Shown piece after piece: positions 1 to 13,200 of a DNA stretch of 64,000 nucleotides (positions are counted from its first letter, which is position 1; each line of letters begins with the position of its first letter). Location: contig OX638370.1 of NCBI GenBank assembly GCA_951812925.1, forward strand, positions 38,071,948-38,135,947. Direction: 5' to 3'. Made by a program: the position numbers and the translations under genes. The DNA comes from Calliopum simillimum (taxonomy: Eukaryota > Arthropoda > Insecta > Diptera > Lauxaniidae). The notes under the pieces are model-generated. The model was not told the DNA's origin. It saw nothing but the letters and a program-made list of their open reading frames with translations, and made no database searches.

Positions 1-287
1 AACAAAATCAACGGTCCCCAGCCGGTTTGAAAGTTCAGCTCAGAACATTTAAAGCATTTCAAACTAAATTTTTGTAAAATAGTGGTTGCCTTCAACGGAA
101 CTATCCGCCATGTTGCGAATAATTTACAAATCATCCAAGGACCCATTTTGCCGCCCATTAGAGAAATGGAGGTTCTGGGCCCAAAAATCTTGTATCAAAT
201 TTCTAAGAATAATTCATATAAATTTAATTCAAACATTAAAATATACGTATATATTATTTAATATTTTCTTTAATTTTTGTTTTACAG
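1..287. other. upstream flank or intron before the RhoGEF coding exon
   Basis: No supported coding region. It ends in a pyrimidine-rich tract and an acceptor AG at 286-287, so it is probably an intron of the RhoGEF gene whose earlier, probably non-coding, exons lie outside the window. A short open stretch at 86-280 has no recognisable motif. Confidence 0.5.
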
Positions 288-363
288 AAATCCCGCATTG
301 TAAATTTAGTGCGCTCCAAATAGTGCACGTCCACTCACACTTGATACTTTGATTGCACTAACT
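288..363 (+). other. 5' UTR part of the first visible RhoGEF exon
   Basis: It follows the acceptor AG at 286-287. The coding frame is closed upstream by an in-frame TAG at 307-309, and the first ATG in that frame is at 364, which decides the start. Confidence 0.55.
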
Positions 364-1289
364 ATGGCAGACGATGACAGTCCCCGTCCATTCCGACGCG
401 AACGTAACCTCAGCAATCGTAATTTCCGACGGCGTGGCTCAAATCGACGTTTCAGTACAGAAAGTCACAGCTCAATAGATTCGCATAGCAACGAAGCGGA
501 TGCAACAATCACGCCAAACACGAATGACAACAGCAGTGGCAGCAATTCAACATCCTCTGTCAGCTCAAGCTTCCAATACTCCTACTCTGTACATACGGAT
601 ACGGAAAACGCTTTTAATCAAAAATCATTGCGTCTACAATGTGGAGGAGCCTTGGAAGATGCTGATGCAGCGGCACCGCAAACGCCAGACCCAGCTTTGT
701 TGGGTGTTAAACAAAAAGTTCAACGCTTTGAAACGCTTAAATCTGAAGATCGGATTATTTTCAAAACTGGGAAATTCAATTCAAGACAACATCGTGTTAC
801 AACGGATAAAGGTAGTATTTTGGGTCCACTGCGTGTATTGCCAATAATACAAAGCGGTTCCGATGGAGAGAATAACTCACCACCAATTCGTGGTAGTGGA
901 AGTAGCACACCGACTACACCAACAATTCCACCAAAATTACCAGCAAGAAGTCCGCCAATGCTGCAGACGGCAAGAAAACAAATATCCAGCTTATACAGTA
1001 GCATTGATGAGGCACGCTCAGAGGATGAGGTTGAAGATATTTCATCGGATTTTGTTGAAGATGAATCTGCAGGTGGTGATGAAGAACGTCCCCTTGACGC
1101 ACTGGATTCGACGAGTGAGATTATACCAAGCGTAACAGTTGATGATGAATTTGGTACAACAGAGAAAATGCGTCGAGTTCATAGTACTGGTGGAGTGACG
1201 CTGAAGCAAGACGATACTGAACATTCCACCAGTGAGAGTACGACAACTTCGGAGAGCCCTAAAAAGAGCAGCAGTGGTGATTTTAAAAG
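364..1289 (+). CDS. RhoGEF coding exon 1
   Basis: It encodes the disordered N-terminus, starting [13 protein letters not shown], rich in Ser, Thr and Asn, with a proline-rich stretch ([17 protein letters not shown]) that could bind SH3 domains (inference). It ends at an AAG|GTAAGT donor with two bases of a split Arg codon. Confidence 0.88.
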
Positions 1290-4200
1290 GTAAGTGTCAT
1301 TTTTAAAAGGGTGAGTGAATGTTGAACTACTGTTGTTTGATTTATTGATAGCATAGTTTAGAACTGCACAATAAAATAATGTTAATTATTTGATATTTTC
1401 TCACTTAATATTCAATATTTATTCTAAAAATTTAATAAAATTTCCGCTTACATTTGAAACCTTATAGAACGGATAGGTCTTGCGACTTTTTTGTTGCGAT
1501 TTATTTTGTTTATTCAGTTAAACTTTCCCATCTATAATAAGTACGTAATATAAAAGTAAATTTTAAGTAAGAGCACACCGAATGAGCAGCATATGGATTT
1601 ACCTACGTCACTATTGAAACAAGTTTAGTGTCAAAACAGGTGTTTTTGTTTTGAAAAGTAAAAATAGAATACAAATGACGCCAGCAATGCGATAAAAAGC
1701 TTGCAATTTCAAAGCTTTAAATGATTTTTTTTTTTCGTTTTTCGTTATTTGCATAATTTTGTTTGCTTGTACTCGTAATATGGTGCATTAGACTTATTCA
1801 AAAAAATTTTGTTTTTCCGGAATGCACTTTAATCTTTTTATTTATTGAAGTTTTTTAATTTTTAATTTTTATGCCTTTTTTAAACTTTTTCAATGTTTTT
1901 CGGAAATTTGCGGCTTTTTGTAGCATTTTTCAAAGGTTTTTGGCCTTTTTAATAATTTCATTGACCTTTTAAAAACGTGACGCCGTCTTACAAATTATAG
2001 ATGACTTTCTAAAGTAAAATTTTCAGTACAGACAAATGACTTTCAGTTAAAAGTTCATGTTTTGGGTTTTTGCACTAAACGCTATCATTCTACATATGGT
2101 CAATCTCCACGTGACATTCGTACGCTGTTTTTTGGTCATATCATAATAATGATGCACACAAGATAAAATTGTTTTGTTGACTGATTTTGACAGCTGTCAA
2201 ATGTACCTTCAAAATGACATATATATAAAGTTCGAGCTTTCACGATATTTGTTAGTACGGACATCCACCGTCAAATTCCGGTTTTTAAGTTGTACATCCA
2301 ATATGTTAAATAAGTGAAATGTTCATGATTTAAGAATTTTATATTATTAAGCTTCTTGAGATACACATTTCCTTCGAACAAAGAATTATTATAAATTGTG
2401 TGGTTTTCGTGTTATTAGCAGTAAAACTTCACTGCCACGTGACACAAATTTGGAAGTCATTTTTGAGGTGCACATACATTCATCGAAAATTCTGCGCTTC
2501 TACCTAACCGATCGATCACAAATTTTTATGTGTTAGAAATAAAAAATTAATTAAGAGAACTGCATTCATGATGGTCTTTTAAGCTTATGTGGAAATGATT
2601 TAAGAGCAATAACATTGTCTCTGCCACGTGACATACAAAATCTGCCACGCTACACCGTCTGAAAAATTGTATAAAAAAATGTATTCATACTTTTGTGAAT
2701 GTTCGTAACGACAAACAGAATGAAAAAGAGCATTAAATCATGTATGCCTAATTCGCTAAATCTCCCTTAAGCTTCATTTTACCCAAGTTTCCCATTAGGT
2801 TAGGCACCAGACGGACTTGAGTATAAAAAATAGGAGAACCGCAATCTGAGCCTAGATTCTTATTGGTAGGACTCCAAGTTACTAAAAATAGGATGTTGCC
2901 AGAATCTGCGACGGTCCATTTTTTTAAATCCCCTACCCCCGATCCAGGCCTACCATGGTTTTCCGTGCTAGTTTTTTATAGCCGTTTATGATGAACTTAG
3001 ATCTGCTTATTACGAATCTGAGTTTGGTTTTTTTTTTTATCACGTCTGGTTCCTAAGTTATCCTTGCTTAAAAATGAAAAAATCACTGTTTTGGGTTCTA
3101 CTTAAAGCTACATTACAAAAACAGAAAAGGGTATCATTGATTTTTTTAATGGATTTGGATGGCCAACTGTATTCACAAGAAGCCATGCTGACGCTATTTT
3201 TAGGTTGTGTTACTTTTTAACGAGATATAGGCCATTACAAAAAAGGGTTTTTTCAACGCCATACAAAGGATTAATGATTTCATGGTTTTAGATTTTAATA
3301 CATATCTCACAAACTATGCGAGCGATTTTGATGAAAATTAATGGAAGGATGGCGAATATAAATACCATACGGTGGATGGAAAAAAGGTGAATTTAAATAA
3401 ATAAGTGCCACGCCAACTTTTTCACTTATTAAGTTATACGATCGCATGGCAGCGGCTCTTTTCTTCTTGTATTGCTCAAATGTTACATCTTCTTTGAGCT
3501 TTTCGGTGTCATTTTTATTTATTTCAGCCTTGGTGAGGCGATCCTGTGCGACAAATTGGCAATTGAAATCAAAAAACGAGATATAAAATTTACTGTGACA
3601 AATCTCTGTCATGTTACACATATAATATGGTCTTTTAGAGAAAGAAGGCTTCTAAAAATTGCTAAAACTTAAGTGTAGTCAAGATGTATCCATAGTCAGT
3701 TCGTCAGAAATGCAATTGCCGTCAAATTAGATCGCGGTTAAAGTGCCATTAAAAACTTTTTCCTTTTTTGTATCTGCCACGATACCTTTAAACTGCGGCT
3801 GTTTTCATTGCCATAAAATGGGCTTACCAAAACATTTTTTTTTACATTTTATTATTTACAATATTTATTTATATAATGGTATAATTTCACATCACTAGCC
3901 ACAATAAAACACCACGTGAATTGAATTTAGCGGTTCTTACCTTTTTTCCAGAGCTCTGAATTTTTTATATTTTTTTTTTATATTTTGTTCACTTGGAAAA
4001 AACAATGGAAGTGCCACTTTATTCCACATATATAGAAATACCCCCTAACGCTAGATAGTACAAAACATGATCTCATGCAAAAAAATTTTTAAAAAACTTG
4101 AAACAAAAAATTTTTGCCTGGTTTACTTTTTTGAGATTTTGACCATATGCGTGTAGCTGGTTAACATGCCTGCGGGCATAGTTCTGGTGTGGACACCCCG

Positions 4201-7200
4201 CCGTAACTTTTGGCAGAAAACAAATGCGGCTGTTCTGACAAATGTTAAGAGCGTGTTATGACAGCATGATGTTTTTGTGCATTTACCAGAAAATAATTTT
4301 TGAATAAGTGCTATAAATCGAAGTGAATCAATCGAAAAGCTGAATGCAATTTATATTTATGCAGTAAATTTATTATATATTTTGTGATTCAAAACCGAAT
4401 GCAACCAAAATGTTCACACAACACAATGTGCTTATTGCTTTTCAAAGTGGCTGTCAAAGCCGAGTGTGGGCCCCGAATTGGTTTGGGTGTGGGCACCCCT
4501 CTTTTTTTATTTTAAGCGTGTGTTTTACTAAAATATCGTCGTGGATGCCAACATTACTAATTTTAATGGTATTCTTATGCCTTTTTACGCTTTTTTAGTG
4601 AAATAGAAAGAACCAATAGGCAGAAAAAAAGTTGTTTTCATTAAGTGTGGATGGTAAGGTGGCATACAACTTTGCAAAAAATCCCGGCATTGAGTTTCCA
4701 AACAAATGGGCCGAGGAGCAGATGGCGAGCATAGATTGCTACAAAAAATTTATGCTTGGGCGAGAAATTACGTCACCAAGCCGATTTAGTCTGCAAAACA
4801 ATTGATCTGGCATTGACGCCGAAGACAATAAAGTTTGGTTTCAGGGCAAAAGGCATGATGACATTCGATCCACAAGTTTTCAGTGACGCTGATCTTGTTG
4901 AAGCCGTTGAGCAGAATTTGTTGAATTTGTGTAATTCAACGTTTCGAAAAAAAAAAATAAATTTTGCTTTCTTCTCCATTTGATTGCGTTTTACTTCATA
5001 TTTTCCCATTTTTAGCCGATTTTCTAAGGGTGCCCACAACCGAAACAAAAATTTTTTTTTTTCAAAAATGATCACTTCACTATTTTTTTGATATAATTTT
5101 TCCAACTGACGAAATCAATTTACTTTCCTCACCAGTAGTTAGCTAAGGTCTCTAGCTTTCCTTTGATACTTTTATGTCTGCATAATATGCATTTGGTCAA
5201 GAGTTATGAGTCGAAAACAAAAAGGTGCCCACACCCGGTACTCGTCCCCTGCAAAAAAAATAACATGAATTTAAATGAATTATCCTTTTTGAAGTAGAGA
5301 ATTTAAAATGTCATAACTTCGTTAATTTTTAAAGCTTTGGGTGATTTTGATGTCTACAGAAGAAGAATTTGGCTCTTTATTTAATTTTGACCTCTGACCT
5401 CCATTTTTTGAAATTTTTCTTTTTTAAGATTGTTTTAGTTTGTAAATATTTTTAAAAGTTTTATTACTTTTTAAATTTTTTTTGCAGGGGTTGGAATTAA
5501 TTTTAAAGGTTTTTTTTTTCGGTTTTTGAGCATTTATTTAGAAACAACGGTACAATGTATATTATTCAAAGTATTGTTCATCGTTAGCTACAACATTTTC
5601 CCATGCGTCATCGATCTGAATAGGTGGTAGTCGGAAGGGGCTATGTATGGGCTATAAGGCGGGTGGGGTAGCACATCCCAATTCAGCGCCCCCAACGTTT
5701 CCTTGACGGTCCTTGCAACATGTGGCCGTGCGTTGATGCATGGCCGGGTGGTCCCCACGATTTTTTTCGCTTAAGATTATCGTAATGGATCCATTTTTCA
5801 TCGCCAGTGATAATACGATGCAAAAAACTCTTCCTTTTATGCCGTTGAAGCAGTTGTTCGCACATGCAAAACCGCCGTTCAACGTCTCTCGGCTTCAACT
5901 CGTACGGCACCCAATTTCCTTGCTTTTGAATCATTCCCATGGCCTTTAGGCGTTTACCGATCGTTGATAAGTCGACTCCCAATGATTTGACAATTCTTGA
6001 AGGGTTTGACACGGGTCTTCATCGAGCAAAGCCTCCAATTCCTCATCTTCAAACTTTTTCGGCTGGCCCGGACGCTCTTTGTCTTCCGTATCAAAATCAC
6101 CACTTTTAAACCGACGGAACCAGTACTCACAAGTAGAAATCGATGGAGCATAGTCCCCGTAAGCCTCAGTAAGCGTGCGTTGTGATTCAAACACTTTTTT
6201 CTTCAAATGGAAGCACAAAAGTAAACCTTCCCGCAAATTGCGTTTTGTTGGAACGAAAGTCGACATGTTCACAGAGAAAAAAATATATGTTGTTTACACT
6301 TCAATGGAATGACACATGCTGAAAAATGAAGCTTAGACAATGCGCTTTGAAATGAATATAGTCACAGGTGTGCCCGATGCGATCTATTGATAGTTACGCC
6401 ATCTCTTAGAAAACCTTTAAAACTAATTCCAACACCGATATTTTATTTTTTTTTTCTGTTTATTCAAAATTTTTCGAATGTTTCACGTTTTTATAATTCT
6501 TTTTTTTTAATCTTATTTGACTTTCTCAACCTCTCAAATCCATTAACAATTTTCCGAATTTCATAAAAACTTTTTCAAGACTTATCGACTTTTTCTTATC
6601 TTATACAAACCTATCCTGCTATTTCGAGCAATATCAATAAGGTGTTCGGATAGGAAGACTATTTTGATTTTTGATTTTGAATTTTTCAGATTTTTTTTTT
6701 GTTCAACGTTTTTTGAAATTTTTTAATAGGCGAGGAGCCGGCAATACTAAAAGTGCCGTCATCGCGGATTCTGAAAATTTTAATGCAAATTGGTAGTTTA
6801 CACTAAGACGAATAAGAAAAGCTTGGTCAGCATGGTTGTAGCCTGGCAGAAATATTTTTAAATGATTTTTGAATTATTAAATTTTCGAAATGTTTTGCCG
6901 TCATTGCGGATTTCGATCAATCTTAATATTAATCGATGGTAAATTTCATAACCATTCAGAAAAAATCCGGCCGACCAATTTTTTTTTGCCGAAAATGACC
7001 GGCAGACCTATTTTAATGGTGGGACAGTGGGTACTTCCGGCAGTTTCTAAGCTCGCATACCAAGATATTTTTAAATTTGACATTAAAACACGTAAATTAA
7101 AAAAAAAAAAAAAACAAATTTCCGTGATAACAGAGAAATTGTGCCCACCATTAAAATAGGTCTGCCGGTCATTTTCGGCAAAAAAAAATTGGTCGGCCGG

Positions 7201-10200
7201 ATTTTTTCTGAATGGTTATGAAATTTACCATCGATTAATATTAAGATCGATCAAAATCCGCGATGACGGCAAAACATTCCAAAAAATTAATAATTCAAAA
7301 ACCATTTAAAAATATTTCTGCCAGGCTACAACCATGCTGACCAAGCTTTTCTTATTCGTCTTAGTGTAAACTACCATTTTGCATTAAAATTTTCAGAATC
7401 CGCGATGACGGCACTTTTAGTATTGCCGGCTCCCGGACTATAATATTTTCGGACAAAATCACTTTTCGGAATTTTTTCAAAATTTCGGACAGATGAACCT
7501 TTTCGACCTTGTCAACATTTCTTTGTTTTTTTTTTTTTCAACTACTTAGTGCAATATAAGTATTTGCAATATTTATCGCCTATAGTTTTTCTATTTTTTA
7601 TCAATCATATTCGACTTTCTCAACTTTTTTCCAAATCCATTAAGATTATCCCATTCTATCTTTTAATTTATTTTATATAGATATTATGTGTCATGCTTGA
7701 GAAATATTTTTGAGCTGGTTCCATAGTTGTGCTTGAATGCTTGATCGGAAGCTTCAAAAATGTTTTAAAAATAAAGTCTTAAGAACTTTTGTAAAAATTT
7801 ATATGATGATATTGAGGATTTTTACTGGGATTGACCGGTTTAAGTATCATCTTGATCTCAGCGACCTTTCATTCTGCAAGAAAGAAAAATGTATTAAAAG
7901 AAGTATTAAAAAGATGATACATCATAAATGCTATTGCATCATTTGGGAGTGCTTGGGAAATTATTGGAATGCCAAGCTCATGGTGAGGTACTTTATAAGC
8001 TTTATCACCTTTTAAGTAGGTAGTATATTGCGTTCACTGTTTCATTCCTGGAGAATTTCTTTTTCGGTAACTTTCTCTGGTAAACTTCAATTGAATAGAC
8101 AAACTTTTAACATCCTGATGAAAAAAATAAATAATCATATACTTCGGTCTTGTCAATGGTGATTTTGAGTCAGTTATCGAAGTGTTTTCAAAAGTGGAGA
8201 TTGATACGTACATATTAGAATTATGAACATTTTTATTTTCATCCGTTTGAATTAGACCTCAATAGTCTCTTTTTGGGTAATTTTTTGTCGCTGATTCCTA
8301 GTCTCGTAATTGTTTTTGTGTATCAGTTCAGAGATTCAAGTCATCTTGTCTTCAAAATGCAGAAAGTCCAGAAAAAAACGTAGTTCCTGTTTTTGTACAG
8401 CTTCATGATCTTCCCCATTAAACTATACATGCAAGCTTTTCCAAACTTATTTTCATAGCTATCACCCATTGAAGTTATGATATTTCTACTCCATACAAAG
8501 GACTAAATTTAATTTGCATGGCGTCGAAATACTTTTAATTCAACGCATGATATCCCGAAAAGAAAGCATCCAATTAAAGAAGTTAATGGTTATGTTTGAT
8601 ATAGAAGAATTGAACTATTCGATGTCGTTGGCAAAAGTCAGTTAAGCTACTTCCTGGAGAATAACGCGAATTCCAGATACAAGTTACAGTAATACAAAAA
8701 AAAAAAAAAAAAAGACTTGGCCAGATTCGGAATCAGCGACAGAAAATTACCCACAAAAATTATCGAGGGTCAAAGTCATAAAAGGTTTTTCTGCTCTTTT
8801 CACTAGCATTATCGAAAAAAAAAAAACGGTTCTAAAGGTGCAACTTTTATTCCAAATAAAAAAATAAATAATGAAATTATCTCGGTGACTTACCTTGATA
8901 TGACTCGTAAAAAGTGTATCAATTCGTTCAAGTTTCAAAATTAAATACCGATGAATCATTTGGCTTTAAATAAGCGCCACACTTTTATTTCGAGCTTATC
9001 AATTTAATAAAAATGATAGACGAGAGATAAGCAAGTTCTGATACTGACAGATCTGTAATATATTTACTTACTATGTACAATTTAAAGTGCAAAAAATATT
9101 TTGCGGGAAAGAACTTTTATATCTGCTAAAAAGGTACCTAACCAATTAAAATTGCTAAGTGTGTGATAAGATAATTTTTTGATATAACGAGTAACAAAAA
9201 TGTTGCCAGGAAATCACTGCTTATTGTGATATACATACTATAAAGAGAGCAGATATTGTTTGTTTTTGATAAAAATTTAGTTATCTTTATTATGATTACT
9301 TGTGTAGTTTGTTTTTACAAACTAATCATAATTTTTTTCTTAAATATAGGTCGCGGTAATAATAACTTCGATTAGTTTCATAAATAAATTTTATTCCAAA
9401 ACTTGCGGAAAAAAAAATTGCTATACCTACGCATTAATTTAAACATTACAGTGTCCTAATGCCTAAAAGTATGCGATTGCAAATGCATAGAAATGTATGC
9501 AATAAACGCCATGTAAAGATCATGCTTTCGTAGAGTATAGTTTTAGGCGCTAAGGATTCAAAAATTTTGTCATTGTGTTATTTATCATTTGACATTATCA
9601 TAACAAGAGCTTGTGATGAACTTATCTTAGGAATAATTTTGCTCCAAAGAAAGAGTTTCTTATAAATAACCTTCAATAAATTTTAAAAATTCCATAGACC
9701 TTTTTGTACTTAAGTAGTTAACATCTTTCAGATTTTCAGGAGTACTTGCAGTTTTTTTCTTTTAAACAGTTTTGTATATGGATGTGTGTACATTAAAGTG
9801 GGTCGACCACCATACAAAAAAATTGTTTACTATTATCCACTGAAACATATTTTTAAGAATATTTTGACTCTGGTGGAAACTTTAATCACGCTAGAATTTC
9901 TTGTATCGGAAATTTCTATGTTTGAACTAGAGCTGAGCACTGGCTATTGCCCGGCTCAGCACGAACACAAAAGAAGCTCTTCAAAAAAAGCCCAGGACCG
10001 CACGAAAATTTTTTGTCGAAGCCCGAGCCCGGCACGGCTCGATAGATTTTCAAATGAGGAAAAACGAATATTATATGAAGTGCTTATTTCAGTTTTTTGG
10101 TCAAATATACCAAGACGATTTGTTTGTCTTGACTTTCTCCATTGTCATCCAGAGCCCCACATTTATACATTCAGGCCTATCATTTAAACCATCGTAGATA

Positions 10201-13200
10201 CCAATTTCGTGAGATCTACGAAAATGCTTTTATTGATTGAAAGCATTACGAAATTTGTAGAGTTTGAAGTACTTCATAAATAAAATTATGATATTTCTTC
10301 GGTTGTCATAACTAGTCGAAAATTAAAAAAAAAAAAAATTTAGTTTCGGATGAAGTAAGTGATCCCAAACTATATTTCAAGTTTCAAACTTACAACCCGT
10401 TCAACATAGAGTCTTAAAGTATGCTACGGTTTTGTGAAAATGTAGATCATGAAAGTATGCTATGCCTTTGTGAAATTCATATAACAAATCATATCGCAAG
10501 ATAATGCCCCACGGCAGCATCTAATCCACATTACTGACGAATAATGTGAAACTTTTTATTGCATGATTTTAGGCATTTTTAAATACATATTTCATAGACA
10601 TTGACTAAAAGAAAATTTCCCAATTCAGGGTCCAAAAAATTCTGAAATATCAAAAACAAGATGAATAGTGAGTAAAGCATCAGAAAAGCTAATTAGAAGT
10701 CTTTGAACCCTGACTAGGGAAATTTTCCTTTAGTCAGTGTCTATGAAATATGTATTTAAAAAATGCCTAAAATCATGCAATAAAAAGTTTCACATTATCG
10801 CATTTGTATTGTGCATTAGAGCTGCGGTCTGACTGGGGCATAAGGTATGCTAGTACTTTAAAATACTTGAAGTACTTTAAAGTACTTGAAATTATACAAA
10901 AACGTAGCATATTTTAAGGATCTGCATTAAACGCATGGCAAGTTTGAATTTTATGATTTGTCACTATTTCGAAAATCATTGTCTTGAGATAGGGAACAAT
11001 TTTGCGAAAGCTTTTGATGCAGAACTTAAATATTTTTATATCACCAAGCAAAAAAGTTTTTCATTTAAGTATTATGTTCGTGCAGACAAGACAAAAGAAG
11101 AATGTATAACAACTCCGCGAGTGAAGCCGAAAGCTGCTAATGCACAAAGTCTCAGGCGGCTTTACGATATCACCCGCAGACTATCTGGCAGAAAACACCA
11201 ACAGAATTACCCTATCAAAGACAAAAAACGGAAATCCCTTAACATCCGCGGACGACCAACTAAGGAGATGGAAAGAGCATTTTTGTGACAAACTGAATCC
11301 CACATCTACCACATTCCCGCAACCAGAATCAACAACAACTACAACTGCCGCAGTGACTCTCAGTAGTAGTCGAATACAAACACAACCGCCTACAATCGAT
11401 GGAATAGTGAAAGCATGGAAACAACAAACAACTGCTAAGAGCATGCCCCATTACATCAGCTAAGATTCTTCATCCTCTAATTTCCAGAATCTGGAGCGAA
11501 GAGCGTTTGCCAGAAGATTGGCTACATGGGATGCTAGTCAAATTGCTGAAGAAAGGTGTCTTAAGCGAGTGCCTAAATTATACAGGAATAACTCTGCTAT
11601 CAGTACCATCAAAAGTACTGACAACAGTGCTTCTAAACAGTGTAAGCAAAAAACTTGATTCAACCATCCGAATCAAATCAACACCCTTAGAATAATTGTC
11701 GAACAATTTGTCTTCGTCAATGTCTCCCGAGAAAACATTTGGGTTTCACTGCAGCGAAGAGGTGTTGCCGCAAAGGCCATAAACTTAGTACGTGCACAAT
11801 ATGAAGGCTTAAAATGCAGTGTGTTACGCAACGGGTTGCTGCCACCGACATTCACCACTAATTCAGGCGTACGGCAGGGGTGTTTACTATCACCATCTCT
11901 TCCTTATCGTTCCTGACGATATCGTAGATAAAGCTCTTAATAAGGCCATAAGCGATATCCAATAGAATTCGAACGTCTAGAAGATGTCGACTACGCTGAC
12001 TACATTTGCCTTCTATCGTCCAAAGTTTGAACTCCAACCACTCAGGTATGCAAAGCAAGATTGAAGACCTTGTCATGGCGGAGCAAAAGAGGATATCAAC
12101 TCAAGAATAGCAAAAGCAAAAGACGCGTTTGCTCAACTGAACAAAATATGGTCTTCTTCCGTTATATCCAGCAAAACGAAAGTGCGAATTTTTGATTCGA
12201 ATGTGAAATCGGTTTTGTTATATGGGTGCGAAACATGGCTTGTTACTGAACAACTAACGAACAAGCTGCAAGTATTCGTCAACAAATGCTTAAGGCGTAT
12301 GCTAAAGGTTTGATGGCCTCGCACTATATCAAATGCCGAGCTACATCAAAAATGCAATCAGAGGGCTGTAGCAAACGAGGTCAAGCTGCGCAAGTGGAGA
12401 TGGATTGGTCACACTCTCCGGAAACCACACAGCAAAGTTTGTGTCCAGGCTCTTGATTGGAATCCACAAGGCAGTAAAGTAAATGGTAGACCCAAAACCA
12501 ACTGGAAAAGATCGCTGGAAAAGGAAAAACAAGAATCGGGAAAGTCGTGCAAGAGATTAAAGTCATCGCAAGGGATTGCAACAAAGGGAGGCGTTTCATA
12601 TTGGCCCTATGCTCCTCCTAGGAAATAAAGGAGAATACATACATACATACATTATGTTTTTGGCCCAAAAAAATTCAAACATTAATAAAGTTTACATTAG
12701 TGTCAAGCTAATTTTTTAAAAATTCCCACTATATTTTATTATAGCGATATGGAATCATGAAAATCGACATTAATTATTTAATTTTCTACGTATTCTGACA
12801 TAGTGAAATTTATCATTTTCAAAATTTTTCCAAAAAGTGTACTGTTTCTGTCGGGAAATTGAAAAAAAAATATTGATTTTTAGAATACCATTTTTTGATC
12901 AAGAGCATCACTTTTACATTAGGAAGATCCCAAAGTTCATCTTATTTTCTGTATTTGCCGCACCAGCTTCTATGCAGTACAAAGACCAGGGCTAAGTGGA
13001 AATGTCTAAGGGTATCAAATTATTATTTTTTTTTTATTTCTCAAGTACCTATGTCTTATTTATGATTGATAATGCACTCTACTTAACCATGAAAAGGTAT
13101 TGACTGATAAAAACTTATCTATAAGTATCATATTCTTATTGCGACTTAAGTAATTTATGTTAAGTATTTTGTGTATGTACTAAGTAAACTGTTATTTATT

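Noticed and set aside
349..363. Earlier non-ATG start of the RhoGEF reading frame
   Set aside because: The codon at 349 is TTG. The first ATG is at 364, with an in-frame stop at 307.
3307..3621. 104-residue minus-strand open frame with a basic helical stretch
   Set aside because: No family recognised, no splice or promoter context, and it lies in an intron. Noted in the stretch entry only.
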